A stretch of DNA of 64,000 bases from Microtetraspora sp. NBRC 13810 (GTDB taxonomy: Bacteria; Actinomycetota; Actinomycetes; Streptosporangiales; Streptosporangiaceae): assembly GCF_030268685.1 (NCBI RefSeq), contig NZ_BSRQ01000005.1:1-64000 (forward strand). The letters are read 5' to 3'. The notes beneath the pieces were generated by a model that was not told the origin of the DNA, ran no database searches, and worked only from the letters and a program-made list of their open reading frames with translations. Below, piece after piece: positions 52,372 to 60,990 of this stretch (its first letter is position 1; each line of letters starts with the position of its first letter). Made by a program: the position numbers and the translations under genes.

Positions 52372-53283
52372 TCAGCTCATGGACAGCGCGCGGACCCGGC
52401 GCGCGTCTTCCGGCGGCAGGTCGGGAGGGGTGAGGGCGACGCGGGAGTCCATGGGGCGGAAGGCGGTGTGGGACAGGCCGGTCCAGGCGAAGCCGCCCGG
52501 CGCGGCGGGCGGCGGGCCGCCGGTGCAGGCCAGGCCGATCCGCCGCTCGGCGCGGGCCGACCAGGGCAGACCGGCCCAGGTGTACAGATGCCGGAAGGCG
52601 GCCAGCGGGGCGGTGGCGAGATCCTCGTAGCGGACCACCAGGACGCCCGGATGGCGGTCCGCCAGCCGGGCGGTGATCGCGCTGGTCAGCCGCCACAACG
52701 CCGCCACCTTGGCCAGCCGGTCCTGCGAGCCGACCAGCGCCCTGGTCTCCGCCACCTCGGGATGGTCGCGCAGCAGCAGCGGTTGTTCCAGCAGCTCGTG
52801 GAAGTAGACCGTCCAGCCGAGCCGTTGCCAGCTCGCCGCCAGCGACACCGGGTCACGCACCAGGACGACCACCCGGCAGCCGAGCCGCTCCGCGAACCAC
52901 CCGGCCGACAGCACCGCGAACGGGTCGTCGAGCAGCGCCCGCCGCCCCCGCAGCCGTCCGGCCGTGAACGCCGCGCCGTACCGGGCGAGCCGGGCCAGGT
53001 CGTACGGCGAGCGGTTGCGGCGCAGCTCGGCGAGGAAGCGGTAGCGCAGGGCGACGGTGTCGGCGAAGGCGGGCAGCCAGGCGGCTTCGTTGTCCCGGCA
53101 GATGTACTGGAAGCGGTGGGTGACGGTGGCGTTGAGCACGCCGGGGGAGCGGCCGGGCGGGTGCTGCGGGTTGAGCGGCTCGTTGACGTAGACCAGGTCG
53201 CCGCCGGCCGCGAGCATCTTGCCCGCCCAGCTCGTGCCGCTGCGCGGCAGGCCGGTGACGAGGACGGGACGGCGCGGGTTCAC
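52372..53283 (-). CDS. Sulfotransferase family protein
   Basis: 303 residues. PAPS 5'-phosphosulfate loop VLVTGLPRSGTSWAGKML at the N-terminus, 3'-phosphate motif VVVLVRDPVSLAASW, and VVRYEDLATAPLAAF. Cytoplasmic. GTG 53283 overlaps the flippase stop by four bases (GTGA). It is the last gene of the minus-strand polysaccharide operon and converges with the ABC permease, leaving only three bases between stops. Confidence 0.88.
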   Translation of the reverse strand: MNPRRPVLVTGLPRSGTSWAGKMLAAGGDLVYVNEPLNPQHPPGRSPGVLNATVTHRFQYICRDNEAAWLPAFADTVALRYRFLAELRRNRSPYDLARLARYGAAFTAGRLRGRRALLDDPFAVLSAGWFAERLGCRVVVLVRDPVSLAASWQRLGWTVYFHELLEQPLLLRDHPEVAETRALVGSQDRLAKVAALWRLTSAITARLADRHPGVLVVRYEDLATAPLAAFRHLYTWAGLPWSARAERRIGLACTGGPPPAAPGGFAWTGLSHTAFRPMDSRVALTPPDLPPEDARRVRALSMS

Positions 53284-54599
53284 AGGGTTCTCCCGGGGGT
53301 GCGGAGGGCGGTGAGGGTGTGCCGGCCGAAGGGGCGCAGGCCGTACGCGCGGTGCAGCAGGAGGAGCGGGACGAGGTTCTTCACCAGCACGCCGGCCGAC
53401 CAGCCGAGGGCCGCGCCGAGCGCGCCGTACCCGGGGATCAGCGCCAGGTCCAGTGTGACGGTGACCGCGACGGCGGCGGCGATGTGCGCCAGGCTCGCCG
53501 TGGTGTGCCCGGCGGCGGTCAGCACGACGTCCACCATGCCGCACGCCGAGGCGGCCAGCATCGTCGCGGACAGCACGACCGCCACCCCCGTCCCCCCGGC
53601 GTAGCCGTCCCCGAAGATCGGCAGCACCCACGGCGCGAACACCGCGTACCCCACCCAGATCGGCCAGGTCGCCAGCACCAGCCACACCGTGGTGACCTGG
53701 TACAGCTCGCGGGCGCGGCGCAGGTCGCCGGCCGCCAGCGCGCGGACCAGCCGGGGTTGCGCGGCCTGCGCCAGCCCCTGCCCGGCGAGCTGCCCGACCA
53801 CCTTGAACCGGGTGGCGGCGGTGTAGAAGGCGGCCTCCACCGGCCCGGCGAGCACGGCGACCAGCACCACGTCCAGCCGCTGGAAGACCGCCTGGATCGC
53901 CCCCGCCACCGCCCGGGGCGCGGTGTGCCGCCACAGGTCAAGCGCGGTCCCCGGCATGTACGGCCGGCGCGGTGTCCGCCGCCGCAGGCACACCCATCCC
54001 AGCACCAGCACCGGCAGGTACGGCAGCGCCCAGCCGAGCGTGGGCGGGATCGCGACGGCGACGGCCCCGGCGACCAGGGCGAGCTGGGACAGCGGGAGGA
54101 ACAGGCCGGTGAGGCAGACCGTCGGGCCTATCACCCCGAAGCCCCGGGTGGCCGCCACCAGCACCTCGGCGCACACGACGACGGGCAGGGCGGCGCCGAG
54201 CGGCCGGACCCATTCGGCGGGGACGCCGGTGGCGGCGGCGATCTCGTCGTGGTGCAGGTGCGCGATGACCGCCCCGGCCACGGACAGGACGAGCACGGGC
54301 AGCAGCGCTGCCCTGATATATCCGGACATGCCGTGGTGGTCGAACGGGCGGGACCTGGCGATGAAGTAGACCAGCCCGTTCCCGGCGTCCAGCCGCAGAA
54401 TCCCGGCCGCCATCAGGCACAACGCCGTGGCCGTGAAGAACGCGCCCGCCTGGTGCGCAGGCAGCGACCGGGTGACGACCAGCACCAGCAGGAACTGCGC
54501 CAGCGCCCCGACCCCGGCGCCGAGCATCCCGGCCGCGCCCGCCCCGGCGAGCCCGCGCGAGCGGGCGCCGCGCGGGGACAGGCCGGTCACCGGCGCCAC
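53280..54599 (-). CDS. Wzx-like polysaccharide flippase
   Basis: 439 residues, 12-14 hydrophobic helices, MATE/MOP superfamily. Starts with GAGVGALAQFLLVLVVTRSL and has the FQRLDVVLVAVLAGPVEAAFYTAATRFK segment typical of lipopolysaccharide/EPS flippases. It would move the finished undecaprenyl-PP repeat unit across the membrane. GTG 54599 has GAGGAG five bases upstream; GTG 54590 forms the GTGA overlap and is also possible. Confidence 0.85.
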   Translation of the reverse strand: MAPVTGLSPRGARSRGLAGAGAAGMLGAGVGALAQFLLVLVVTRSLPAHQAGAFFTATALCLMAAGILRLDAGNGLVYFIARSRPFDHHGMSGYIRAALLPVLVLSVAGAVIAHLHHDEIAAATGVPAEWVRPLGAALPVVVCAEVLVAATRGFGVIGPTVCLTGLFLPLSQLALVAGAVAVAIPPTLGWALPYLPVLVLGWVCLRRRTPRRPYMPGTALDLWRHTAPRAVAGAIQAVFQRLDVVLVAVLAGPVEAAFYTAATRFKVVGQLAGQGLAQAAQPRLVRALAAGDLRRARELYQVTTVWLVLATWPIWVGYAVFAPWVLPIFGDGYAGGTGVAVVLSATMLAASACGMVDVVLTAAGHTTASLAHIAAAVAVTVTLDLALIPGYGALGAALGWSAGVLVKNLVPLLLLHRAYGLRPFGRHTLTALRTPGRTL

Positions 54600-55444
54600 G
54601 ACGGCTCCTCGCCCAGCCAGGGCCGCAACCGGGAGTCCCACGGCTCGAAGTGGTCGCGCAGGGCGCGGCGCAGCGAGACGGTCATCGGCGCCGGTCGCGG
54701 CCGGGCGTTGTGCCGCTCGAACACCGGATCGGCGACGTGCGGCAGCCCGAGGAACTCCAGCACCCGGTCATAGACCGCGTCGGGATCGGCGAAGAACCGG
54801 TGGCTGTCCAGCACGAGCAGCCGCTGCCGCCCCACCTGCGCCTCCAGCTTGCCGATCTGCTCGGCGTAACGGCCCCGGGCGAGGTAGGCGTGGTGCCGGT
54901 GGGCGTGGCTCTGCGAGTGGGGCTCGGCGCACAGCGCGTCGGCCTCCCCGGCGAGGCGGCGGCGTTCCAGTTGCAGCGCGTGCTCGAAGGAGCTCTCCTG
55001 CTCGAAGCCCCTGGCCAGCTCGTGCAGGTAAGCCGAGTAGGCCCGCTCGACCGGGTCGCGGACCAGTACGATCAGCTTGACCCCCGGCAGGTCCCAGGCG
55101 ATCCTGGCCCCCGCCAGCGGGTGGAAGAGGTAGTAAGGCGAGGACTCGAAGGCCAGCGGCCGATGACCGAACCTGCGGTGCAGCCGGGCGGCGGTGGCCC
55201 GCAGCGGGAAGTGCGCCCGGTACCACGGCAGCCCCCGGCGGTAGGCCACGTCGAAGAAGTGCACGCCCTTGCGCAGCACCGGCTTGAGCACCAGCGGATG
55301 CTGGGCCAGCGCCCGGTAGAGCGAGGTCGTCCCGCACCGCTGCGCGCCCACGATCAGGAACGACGGCAGGATCCGGCTGCCCGAGGTGAGCCGGCCGGTG
55401 GTGAGCGAGACGGCGTGCGCCGAGCGCTTCAGGTGGGAGGTCAC
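54587..55444 (-). CDS. Sulfotransferase (heparan/NodH-like domain)
   Basis: 285 residues. 5'-phosphosulfate loop FLIVGAQRCGTTSLYRALAQHP, a catalytic-site region PYYLFHPLAGARI, and 3'-phosphate motif LIVLVRDPVERAYSAYLHEL. This PF00685-like form is the type that sulfates glycans in animals and rhizobia. Starts at GTG 55444 overlapping the previous gene by four bases. It differs from the two other sulfotransferases, suggesting sulfation at more than one position. Confidence 0.9.
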   Translation of the reverse strand: MTSHLKRSAHAVSLTTGRLTSGSRILPSFLIVGAQRCGTTSLYRALAQHPLVLKPVLRKGVHFFDVAYRRGLPWYRAHFPLRATAARLHRRFGHRPLAFESSPYYLFHPLAGARIAWDLPGVKLIVLVRDPVERAYSAYLHELARGFEQESSFEHALQLERRRLAGEADALCAEPHSQSHAHRHHAYLARGRYAEQIGKLEAQVGRQRLLVLDSHRFFADPDAVYDRVLEFLGLPHVADPVFERHNARPRPAPMTVSLRRALRDHFEPWDSRLRPWLGEEPSWRR

Positions 55445-56355
55445 AGCACGCTCTCCTGGTGGTCGATGAGCGGGGTGAGCCAGCGGGCGGGCGGGCCCAG
55501 CGGCTCGTGCCCGTCGGCGGCGTGCCGGTCGGCCAGGGTGATCAGGTACCGGATGACGGTCAGCTTGGCCTGCGCCGCCGACAGGCCGTACGGGGCGAGG
55601 GTCTCGGTGGCCGAGGCCAGGCAGGAGCGGGCGGCGAGCGGTGGCCGCATCCGGCTCAGCGCCCGGGACAGGGACAGGTGCGCGGCGTCGAAGCCGAGCG
55701 GCACCCCGGACGCGAAGCGCTCCCAGTCCCACACCAGCAGCCGCCCGTCCGGCGCCCGCGCGATGTTCCACGGCGCGAAGTCCCCGTGCCAGGCGGACGG
55801 CGTGTCCGCGTCCAGGGCGGCGATCTCCGCCACGGCCGCATGGATCAGCTGTGCCGGGATCGGGCGGCGGCGGCGCGGCACCGGCAGCGGGGAGACGACG
55901 AGCACGTCCAGGCCGCGCCACTCGCCGTGGTGCAGCAGGACCGGCGGGCACACCGTCTTGAGCGGCGCGTCGGCGAGCAGGCGCAGCGCCGCGGCCTCGT
56001 TCCGCACCAGGGCGCGCGCCCGCGCCGAGTCGCCCACCTTGACGTACGCGGCGAGCCCGTCCGGCCCGTGCACCTCCAGCACCGGCTTGCGGTTGGCCCG
56101 CCGGGCGGGACGGATGTGCAGCACGACGCGCACCGGCATGCCGAGCACCTCGCCGAGATGGCCGATGATCGACTCCGCACCCGACGGCACGGGCACGGCC
56201 GGGCCGAACGGCCGGTGCCACCACGTGCGCGGCACCAGCCGCCGGGGCAACCGGGGATGCGGCAGCACCGAGTAGGCGGAAGGCTCCCCGGCGCCGGGGA
56301 AGAGCAGCCGGATCGTCCGCTCCAGGTAGCGCAGCCGGATCTGGGCGTCGTTCAC
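55441..56355 (-). CDS. Aminoglycoside-phosphotransferase-like kinase
   Basis: 304 residues. Protein-kinase-like fold: VKVGDSARARALVRNEAAAL with the Lys and Glu of the ATP site, the catalytic WHGDFAPWNIA, and the metal-binding VWDWERF. Probably phosphorylates a small molecule, sugar or glycan; inside an EPS operon, a sugar kinase role is plausible but unproved. GTG 56355 after GGAGGGG; four-base overlaps on both sides. Confidence 0.82.
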   Translation of the reverse strand: MNDAQIRLRYLERTIRLLFPGAGEPSAYSVLPHPRLPRRLVPRTWWHRPFGPAVPVPSGAESIIGHLGEVLGMPVRVVLHIRPARRANRKPVLEVHGPDGLAAYVKVGDSARARALVRNEAAALRLLADAPLKTVCPPVLLHHGEWRGLDVLVVSPLPVPRRRRPIPAQLIHAAVAEIAALDADTPSAWHGDFAPWNIARAPDGRLLVWDWERFASGVPLGFDAAHLSLSRALSRMRPPLAARSCLASATETLAPYGLSAAQAKLTVIRYLITLADRHAADGHEPLGPPARWLTPLIDHQESVL

Positions 56356-57629
56356 GAAGACCCCCTCCACAACAGGGCGAACGAGATCAGGTACAGGCTG
56401 AGCGGGGTGACGAGGCCGTCGTAGACGAACATGTAGGACAGCACGAGGATCATGACGAGCACGCCCGCCATGCCGACCGGGGTGCGGTCGCGCCAGTAGC
56501 GGCGGATCGCGTTGAGGAAGAACGCCACGTAGAGCGCGGCGCCGACGAATCCCTGCGTGATCATCAGGTGCCAGAGCTGGCCGTCGCTGCCCAGGGGCGG
56601 GTGGCCGCACTCCCGGCACCAGTCGGTCTTCCCGGTGGTGATCGAGCGGTGGTTGCCCAGCGCGTTGCGGGTGTTGCCGTAACCGATCACCGGGGAGTGG
56701 GCGGCGGCCGACACGGTGGCGGTGATCGTGAAGGCGCGGATGTCGTTGCTGTGCGGGCTGTCCAGCCGTTTGGCGATGATCGTGTGCAGGGGGGTGGCCA
56801 CGAAGACCAGGGCCAGCCCGGCGGCGGCCGTGCAGATGGCGAGCCTGGCCCGCGGGCCGAGGCGGACCAGCGCGTAGAGCGCGGCCAGGCCGAGACCGGC
56901 CCACAGGCCGCGGTTGAGCGAGTAGACCACCGGCACCATGGCCACCGCGATGATCACGACGGCGGCGACCCGGCGGCGGGCGTCGCCGTGCACCCACCAG
57001 CCGACCACGAACCACACCAGCAGCACCGACAGGTTGCTGCCCCACGCGTTCGCCCATTCGAAGGGGGCCTCCGGCCGGGGCAGGGCGTAACCGAGCACCT
57101 TCTGCGTCTGGGCCGCGGTGGGATGGATGAGGTTCTGCACGAAGGAGTTGCCGGCGATCCAGTCGGGCAGGACGAGCTCCACCGGCGAGGTGAACTCCAG
57201 CTTCGGGGCGAACACGCCGACCAGCCCGCCCACCACGGTGGTGACGAAGAGCACGCCGAGCATCCTGATCAGCGCGAGCTGGGGTAACTCGTGCTCACCG
57301 AGGTTCCCCAGGTAGAGGACGACGACGAGCAGCGCCACGTAGAGCGCGAGCCGCATCGCGAAGCCGAGCACCCTGCCCTGGCCGAACTCGCCGTACGTGC
57401 CGGGCGGCATCTCGGCCAGCATCAGCCCGCTGATCAGGAAACCGGCGAGCAGCAGCAGCCACAGCCCGAACCCCGGCGGCACCTTCAACGGCCGGCGCCG
57501 CCACAGGATCACCGTCATCGGAACCGCCACCACGATCACGGACAGCCCGCCGAAGCCGAGCGCCCACCAGACCGGGTACCCCACCAGCAGCGCGGCGATC
57601 GGCCACGCGACCGGCCGGACGCCTCTCAC
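56352..57629 (-). CDS. Wzy-like O-antigen ligase/polymerase family membrane protein
   Basis: 425 residues with 11-12 helices. The large extracytoplasmic loop near residues 285-345 contains IGYGNTRNALGNH and the CRECGHPPLGSDGQLWHLM segment, with conserved Arg/His typical of Wzy_C proteins. It would polymerise repeat units at the outer face, or ligate them. Overlaps the Wzz/Wzc-like gene by four bases. Confidence 0.85.
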   Translation of the reverse strand: MRGVRPVAWPIAALLVGYPVWWALGFGGLSVIVVAVPMTVILWRRRPLKVPPGFGLWLLLLAGFLISGLMLAEMPPGTYGEFGQGRVLGFAMRLALYVALLVVVLYLGNLGEHELPQLALIRMLGVLFVTTVVGGLVGVFAPKLEFTSPVELVLPDWIAGNSFVQNLIHPTAAQTQKVLGYALPRPEAPFEWANAWGSNLSVLLVWFVVGWWVHGDARRRVAAVVIIAVAMVPVVYSLNRGLWAGLGLAALYALVRLGPRARLAICTAAAGLALVFVATPLHTIIAKRLDSPHSNDIRAFTITATVSAAAHSPVIGYGNTRNALGNHRSITTGKTDWCRECGHPPLGSDGQLWHLMITQGFVGAALYVAFFLNAIRRYWRDRTPVGMAGVLVMILVLSYMFVYDGLVTPLSLYLISFALLWRGSS

Positions 57630-59362
57630 CCGTCCTGTGCCCGTCGGTCGGCGGCGCCACGCTCGACGTACACCACCCGGTCGGTGGGCGTGCGGTCGGC
57701 GACCCGGAGGTCCACGGTGGCGACATCCGGCCTGCCCACAGGCTCGGACCTGCCGGGTGGCGCCCCGCGCAGGTCGGCCCTGCCGGTACCGAGGTCGGCG
57801 GTGGTGAGGTCGGCGGCCCTGCGGTCCCGCCGGTCCGGGGTCCCGCGCTCGGGGGTCCCGCGCTCGGGTCGCCTCTGCTCCGGGTGCCAGGGCTCAGGAT
57901 GTCCGGGCTCGGGATGCCGGGTTTCGGGATGCCGGGGCTCGGGCTGGTAGGCGGAGCGCAGCGGGGTCGTCTCGTCCCTGGGGCCGGCCACCGGCGCGGC
58001 GGACCTGGGCACGGCGGGCCAGCCGGGGCCGTCGGAGGAGGCGACCAGCCGGCCGAGCTCCGTGTCGACCGGCGCGCTCCCGCGTACGGCGGGCCGGGCG
58101 GGCGGCAGGAGGTCGGGCACCGGCTCCGTCCGTCGTGCCGAACGGCGGCGGCGGGTGACGACGGCGCCGACCACCCGGGTGCCGTGCCGGGACAGGCTGC
58201 GCGCGGCGGCCGTCACCTCACGCGCCGAACCGGGCGTGCCGACCACCAGCAGGGCGCTGTCGGCGCGGGCGAGATCGCGCAGGTCCTCCCCGGTGAGGAG
58301 GGTGACCGGGGCGAGGGCGGCGTCCAGCACGGCGGCGAGCTGCCGCAGGTCGCCGGTCGCCCCGACCGGGCGGAGCAGCAGGTGGTCGCCGGGCCGGGCG
58401 GCGAGGAGCGCGGCCGTCAGCTCGTGCAGCGCGCCGAGCGGGGTGCCGGACCGCGAGCCCTTCCGGCGGGCGGGGTCGTAGGGCGCGCCCAGCCGGTCGA
58501 AGGCCAGCTCGGCGTGCACCGGGATCCTGGTGAGCCGCTCGACGTCGGCGGCGGACCGCAGCCGGGTGTCGAGCCGGTCCCGGGCGAACGCGGCGCCGGC
58601 GCCGGCGACCAGTCCGGCCATCAGCCCGCTGCCGAGGTAGAGGGGGAAGCTGGGGGCGCTGGGCCGCTTCGGCGGCCTGGCCTCGCTGATCACCGAGCCC
58701 GGGTCGATGGCCACGGTGCGCAGCGAGTCGTAGCGGGCGGTCAGGTTGTACGCCTGGCGGCTCAGCACGGTCTGCCGCTGGTAGGCGATCGTGTGCTCGG
58801 CGGTGCCCCGCTCCAGGGCGGTCACCGTGGTGGCGACCTCGCCGAGGTCGGTGTTGACCTGCTTGAGCTTCGCGGCGAGCGTCTTGAGCTGGGCGTTGAC
58901 CGCCTCGGTGGCGGCCTCGGCGCGGTGCCCGAGGTACGCCTGGGCGAAGGCGGCGGCCCTGGTGGCGGCCAGGCCGGGCGTGGGCGCGGCGGCGGAGATC
59001 GACAGGATCGACGAGTTGGGCGGCACGCTCACCTCCAGCGGGACCGGGTCGGCCGAGCCGAGGATGGTGGCGGCCTTGGTGGCCACGACGGCGGACTGGG
59101 CGATCTGTGCCTCGGTGTCGAGGTTGAGCGCTTCGCGCTGCCGGTTGCCGGTCGGCATGACCTGGTCCTGGAGCCCGGTCGGGGAGACCAGCACCTGGGT
59201 GGTGGCGGTGTAGGCCGGCGGGGTCAGCCGCAGCAGCCCGGCGCTGCCGGCGAACCCGGCGGCGACGCAGAAGAGGAAGATCAGCCACCGCCGCCTGAGC
59301 AACGAGGTGTAGGCGCTCAGCTCCCCGCCGGGATGGCCGGGGTCGGCCGGTGACAGGCTCAT
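57626..59362 (-). CDS. Wzz/Wzc-like chain-length regulator with a P-loop-less kinase-like domain
   Basis: 578 residues. Wzz domain with helices at about 27-48 and 243-263 and a coiled-coil-rich extracytoplasmic part between them, ending in the Pro-rich RPPKRPSAPSFPLYL before the second helix. The cytoplasmic region (about 265-415) aligns in layout with BY-kinases (RIPVHAELAFD, then HELTAALLAARPG) but has no Walker A GKT/S or Walker A' DxD, so it should not bind ATP normally. The C-terminal ~160 residues are disordered, with seven PEPRH-like pentapeptides; no tyrosine cluster is seen. First gene of the minus-strand EPS operon. Confidence 0.85.
   Translation of the reverse strand: MSLSPADPGHPGGELSAYTSLLRRRWLIFLFCVAAGFAGSAGLLRLTPPAYTATTQVLVSPTGLQDQVMPTGNRQREALNLDTEAQIAQSAVVATKAATILGSADPVPLEVSVPPNSSILSISAAAPTPGLAATRAAAFAQAYLGHRAEAATEAVNAQLKTLAAKLKQVNTDLGEVATTVTALERGTAEHTIAYQRQTVLSRQAYNLTARYDSLRTVAIDPGSVISEARPPKRPSAPSFPLYLGSGLMAGLVAGAGAAFARDRLDTRLRSAADVERLTRIPVHAELAFDRLGAPYDPARRKGSRSGTPLGALHELTAALLAARPGDHLLLRPVGATGDLRQLAAVLDAALAPVTLLTGEDLRDLARADSALLVVGTPGSAREVTAAARSLSRHGTRVVGAVVTRRRRSARRTEPVPDLLPPARPAVRGSAPVDTELGRLVASSDGPGWPAVPRSAAPVAGPRDETTPLRSAYQPEPRHPETRHPEPGHPEPWHPEQRRPERGTPERGTPDRRDRRAADLTTADLGTGRADLRGAPPGRSEPVGRPDVATVDLRVADRTPTDRVVYVERGAADRRAQDG
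57839..57943 (-). repeat. 15-bp tandem repeat, seven copies, in the Wzz/Wzc-like gene
   Basis: Seven diverged copies encode pentapeptides PEPRH, PETRH, PEPGH, PEPWH, PEQRR, PERGT, PERGT in the cytoplasmic tail. Confidence 0.85.
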
Positions 59363-59673
59363 CGAAGGGTTTCCTCCCGGCCGGGGCGCGACGACCGTGG
59401 GCGTCCTCGGGCTCTGTGGGTGCTTTCAGGGCTCACTCACTATAGGGCGGAGGTCTATTCTCCAGGCAGAATTCGGAAGATTCTCGGCCGATCGCTTTAC
59501 CTAACTGGGCGCCATGACTCGATTTATTGCGAAATATCCATTGACTTGCTCTGGCCTGCGGGAACACCCACCCGTGAAGTCGGTCACGAGATGCCCTCGA
59601 CCGATGGCAGGCTTGGGGTAGGGGGAGTTGGAAAAGAGCGAGAGAACGATTTTCGAGGGGAGTTGGGGGACTT
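59363..59673. promoter_or_regulatory. Divergent AT-richer control region of the EPS operon and the glycoside hydrolase gene
   Basis: The 311 bases are clearly lower in GC than both flanking genes and hold no supported gene. TTGACT (59540-59545) and several A/T-rich hexamers could serve plus-strand promoters; on the minus strand the region must contain the EPS operon promoter. No clean palindrome was found. Confidence 0.4.
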
Positions 59674-60972
59674 TTGCCTCGTCTAACCTATAGAGCGGTG
59701 GATATCCGGAGAATCGCCGGCCGGCGGCCGGTCGCCGTTCAGGACCGGGGCACGCGCCCGGGGGCCGGGGCCGTCCGGCGGTGGTCGTGGCCGGCGGTGT
59801 CGGCGTCGGTGGCGCTGCTCACCGGGGCGGCCGGCTGCGGAGCGGGCGAGGTGACGCCACCCGCCCCGCCGGCCCAGCAGCAGCGGTCCGCCGACCGGGT
59901 GAACGGCCTGCTCGGGCTGGCGCCGTCCCGGCAGTGCCAGGTCACCGCGAAACTGATCCCGTCCTGCGGGGCGTGGTGGGGGATCGCGCCCGAGGTGTTC
60001 ACGGAGACGCCGCCGCACCTGGCCCTGAAGAGCGCCGAGCGGCGGATGGACCGCAGGGCCGACATCATGCACGTCTACCACCGGGGCAAGGAGCTGTTCC
60101 CCACCGCCGCGGAGCGCGCGCTCACCCGGGACATGCGCCGCCCGCGGATGCTGCTGGTCAACTGGAAGCCGTCCTTCGAGCACACCTGGGCGCAGATCGC
60201 CACGGGCGCGGTGGACCGGCGCATCGACCGGCTGGCCCGGCACGTCAAGAAGACCTATCCCGAGCGGTTCTTCCTCACCGTGCACCACGAGCCGGAGGAC
60301 GACGTGCGCACCGGCGCCGACTCGGGGATGACCGCGGAGGACTACGCGGCGATGTACCGGCACGTCGTCATGCGCCTGCGGGAGAAGGGCGTGACCAACG
60401 TCGTCACGGTCATGACCTACATGGGCGCGCCCAACTGGGCGTCCAAGCCGTGGTTCGAGACGCTCTACCCCGGCGACGACGTGGTGGACTGGGTGGCCCT
60501 CGACCCGTACGCCGACCGCAGGGTCACCGACTTCGACAGCCTGATCAACAAGACCCGTCCCGACTTCCCCAACTGGCCGGGCTTCTACCGCTGGATGCAG
60601 TGGCGGTTCCCGGGCAAGCCGATCATGCTCGCCGAGTGGGGGGTGTTCGAGCGGCCGGACGACCGGGGGTACAAGGAGCGCTTCTACCGGTCGGCGCGGG
60701 CCAGGATCCCGCACTATCCGCAGATCAAGGCGGTGGTCTACTTCGACTCGCCGCACGCGCCCAGGGGGGACACGAGGTTCGACACCACGAGCGGCGCCGG
60801 GCGCGCCTTCACCGAGCTAGCCGGCGACCGCTACTTCCGCTCCACCCCGGTAGGCCGCCGGGTCGCGGGCCCGGACGAGCGCCAGAGCGAGCCGGGTGTC
60901 GCGGGAACCGAGCCTGGTGTGGCCGGTACCGGCGAGCCCGCCGCCCCCCGGGTCGGCCGGGGGCCGCGGTGA
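59674..60972 (+). CDS. Secreted or lipid-anchored glycoside hydrolase (GH26-like barrel)
   Basis: 432 residues. A long basic N-terminus and a hydrophobic stretch end LLTGAAGCGAGE, a weak lipobox with Cys at about 55. The catalytic barrel has FFLTVHHEPEDD (acid/base Glu after a His-Glu) and IMLAEWGVFE (nucleophile Glu near the end), the arrangement in clan A enzymes such as GH26 mannanases. Pro/Gly-rich C-terminus. TTG 59674 or GTG 59698 could be the start. Lying between the EPS operon and the APS kinase gene, it may trim or release the polysaccharide. Confidence 0.78.
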   Translation: MPRLTYRAVDIRRIAGRRPVAVQDRGTRPGAGAVRRWSWPAVSASVALLTGAAGCGAGEVTPPAPPAQQQRSADRVNGLLGLAPSRQCQVTAKLIPSCGAWWGIAPEVFTETPPHLALKSAERRMDRRADIMHVYHRGKELFPTAAERALTRDMRRPRMLLVNWKPSFEHTWAQIATGAVDRRIDRLARHVKKTYPERFFLTVHHEPEDDVRTGADSGMTAEDYAAMYRHVVMRLREKGVTNVVTVMTYMGAPNWASKPWFETLYPGDDVVDWVALDPYADRRVTDFDSLINKTRPDFPNWPGFYRWMQWRFPGKPIMLAEWGVFERPDDRGYKERFYRSARARIPHYPQIKAVVYFDSPHAPRGDTRFDTTSGAGRAFTELAGDRYFRSTPVGRRVAGPDERQSEPGVAGTEPGVAGTGEPAAPRVGRGPR

Positions 60973-60990
60973 GCCCCGGTCCCGGCGCGG

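Noticed and set aside
52372-53934. 520-residue fusion reading of the sulfotransferase
   Set aside because: The upstream part is out of frame with the flippase gene and has no motifs; GTG 53283 overlaps the flippase stop in the usual four-base way.
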